Assembly (NCBI GenBank): GCA_900543715.1 | Contig: UQSX01000126.1 | Span: 1 to 6,625, forward strand | DNA: 6,625 nucleotides | DNA from: an uncultured Blautia sp. | GTDB taxonomy: Bacteria; Bacillota; Clostridia; Lachnospirales; Lachnospiraceae | Direction of reading: 5' to 3' | Shown: positions 5,988-6,625 of the stretch, one piece after another | Numbering within the stretch: the stretch's first letter is position 1 | Layout: every line of letters starts with the position of its first letter | Program-made: the position numbers and the translations under genes | The notes under the pieces: generated by a model | The model's database searches: none | What the model saw: only the letters and a program-made list of their open reading frames with translations | What the model was told of the DNA's origin: nothing

Positions 5988-6579
5988 ATAAAAGCTAAGA
6001 AGATAAGCGGCAGAAAAAACTTTGCAGGATATGAAAGGACGGACACCTTCAGCAGCCTTATTTTTCTGCTGGGACAGGGATGGGACTGTCTGTGGCAGGG
6101 GTGATTTTTCTTCTTGCAGCAGACGATAGATTGAGAAAAGAACTGTCAGATATTTTCCGGGGGATTTCAGGAAGTCTGGGAGAAGGTCCAGAAGATGTTA
6201 CCAGGGCAGGGGTTCTTCTGGCGGTTATCCTTGTGCTGGCAGGATTTTTAATTGAATTTTACGTGCATGCTCATTGGATACTTTATCTGGTCTTTACTAT
6301 TTTGATTCTGCTGGCTCCCCTTCTGGGGCATACACCTGGAAACGGAGCTGTTTTTCTTATGACGGTCTTCCAGCTTGTCTTCTGGACGAAGACAGGCGCC
6401 AGGCATCTGGCTTCTAAAGACAAGGACAGGCTGAAGAATAAAATCAGTATGGGAATGTTCTGGGGATTTTCAGGGATTTTTTATTAGCTTTATTTGCTGT
6501 TTCCTTTCAGGGAGAGAATCTGTATCAGGCTGCCTATGGAGCGGAAGGAACGATCCAGAGAACAGTAAAATGTTTATGA
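5985..6579 (+). pseudogene. N-terminal part of a TgpA-type transglutaminase-like membrane protein, degraded
   Basis: In intact MoxR-DUF58 operons the third gene often encodes a multi-helix membrane protein with an extracytoplasmic transglutaminase-like domain (TgpA type). Here three frames must be joined: 5985 to about 6071, about 6071 to 6480 (an open stretch with an internal ATG at 6080), and about 6481 to TGA 6577-6579. The joined product of roughly 198 residues has a basic start and five likely membrane helices: around LIFLLG/VAGVIFLLAA, AGVLLAVILVLAGFLIEF, HWILYLVFTILILLAPLLG, NGAVFLMTVFQLVFW and the FSGIF/LLALFAVSF junction. GENLYQAAYGAEGTIQRTVK follows, which looks like the exit from the membrane region. 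Both shifts fit a single-base loss (GGGG to GGG at 6071; T7 to T6 at 6477-6482). No start codon exists. The catalytic Cys-His-Asp domain would lie downstream and is not seen. The identity rests on context and topology. Confidence 0.66.
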
Positions 6580-6625
6580 TACACTAAATTTACCGAAAAA
6601 AAGCGTCAGAATTCCCTGAAAAAAG

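Noticed and set aside
6575..6585. Possible -10 boxes (TATGAT, TACACT) suggesting a new promoter at the window end
   Set aside because: No reasonable -35 box lies 16-18 bases upstream, and the downstream gene is outside the window.

Overview
The window looks like chromosomal DNA from a Gram-positive clostridial anaerobe, most likely a Lachnospiraceae-type gut Firmicute. The grounds are strong AGGAGG-type ribosome binding sites, the Firmicutes-type Holliday junction resolvase RecU, a short single-membrane-anchor signal peptidase I, the NRLD variant of the pseudouridine synthase motif, and the gene order. All genes lie on the + strand. I see no tRNA, rRNA, CRISPR array or insertion sequence.

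Region 1 (1-3767) is a tightly packed housekeeping operon. It holds the 3' end of a YgiQ-type radical SAM protein, a short-chain dehydrogenase, a two-helix membrane protein of unknown function, an RluC/RluD-type RNA pseudouridine synthase with an S4 domain, signal peptidase I, and RecU. Neighbouring genes are 8-12 bp apart or share ATGA stop/start overlaps, so co-transcription and partly coupled translation are likely. A Rho-independent terminator after recU closes the unit. These genes look intact (ygiQ is cut only by the window edge).

Region 2 (about 3770-6625) starts with an AT-rich intergenic stretch carrying a plausible promoter. It continues as a MoxR ATPase - DUF58 - transglutaminase-like membrane protein (TgpA-type) operon. 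Two of the three genes are visibly broken. MoxR has a frameshift best explained by a 5-bp deletion between its Walker B motif and sensor 1. The TgpA-like gene has a good Shine-Dalgarno sequence but no usable start codon, two -1 frameshifts at homopolymer runs, and an in-frame stop just where its extracytoplasmic part should begin. DUF58 in the middle is still open but depends on the broken MoxR for translational context.

The main result is therefore not a new system. It is a recognisable MoxR/DUF58/transglutaminase operon that appears to be decaying next to a healthy housekeeping operon. Only resequencing and comparison with relatives can separate real decay from assembly errors at the homopolymer sites. 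The 5-bp event and the missing start codon are harder to explain as simple homopolymer errors.
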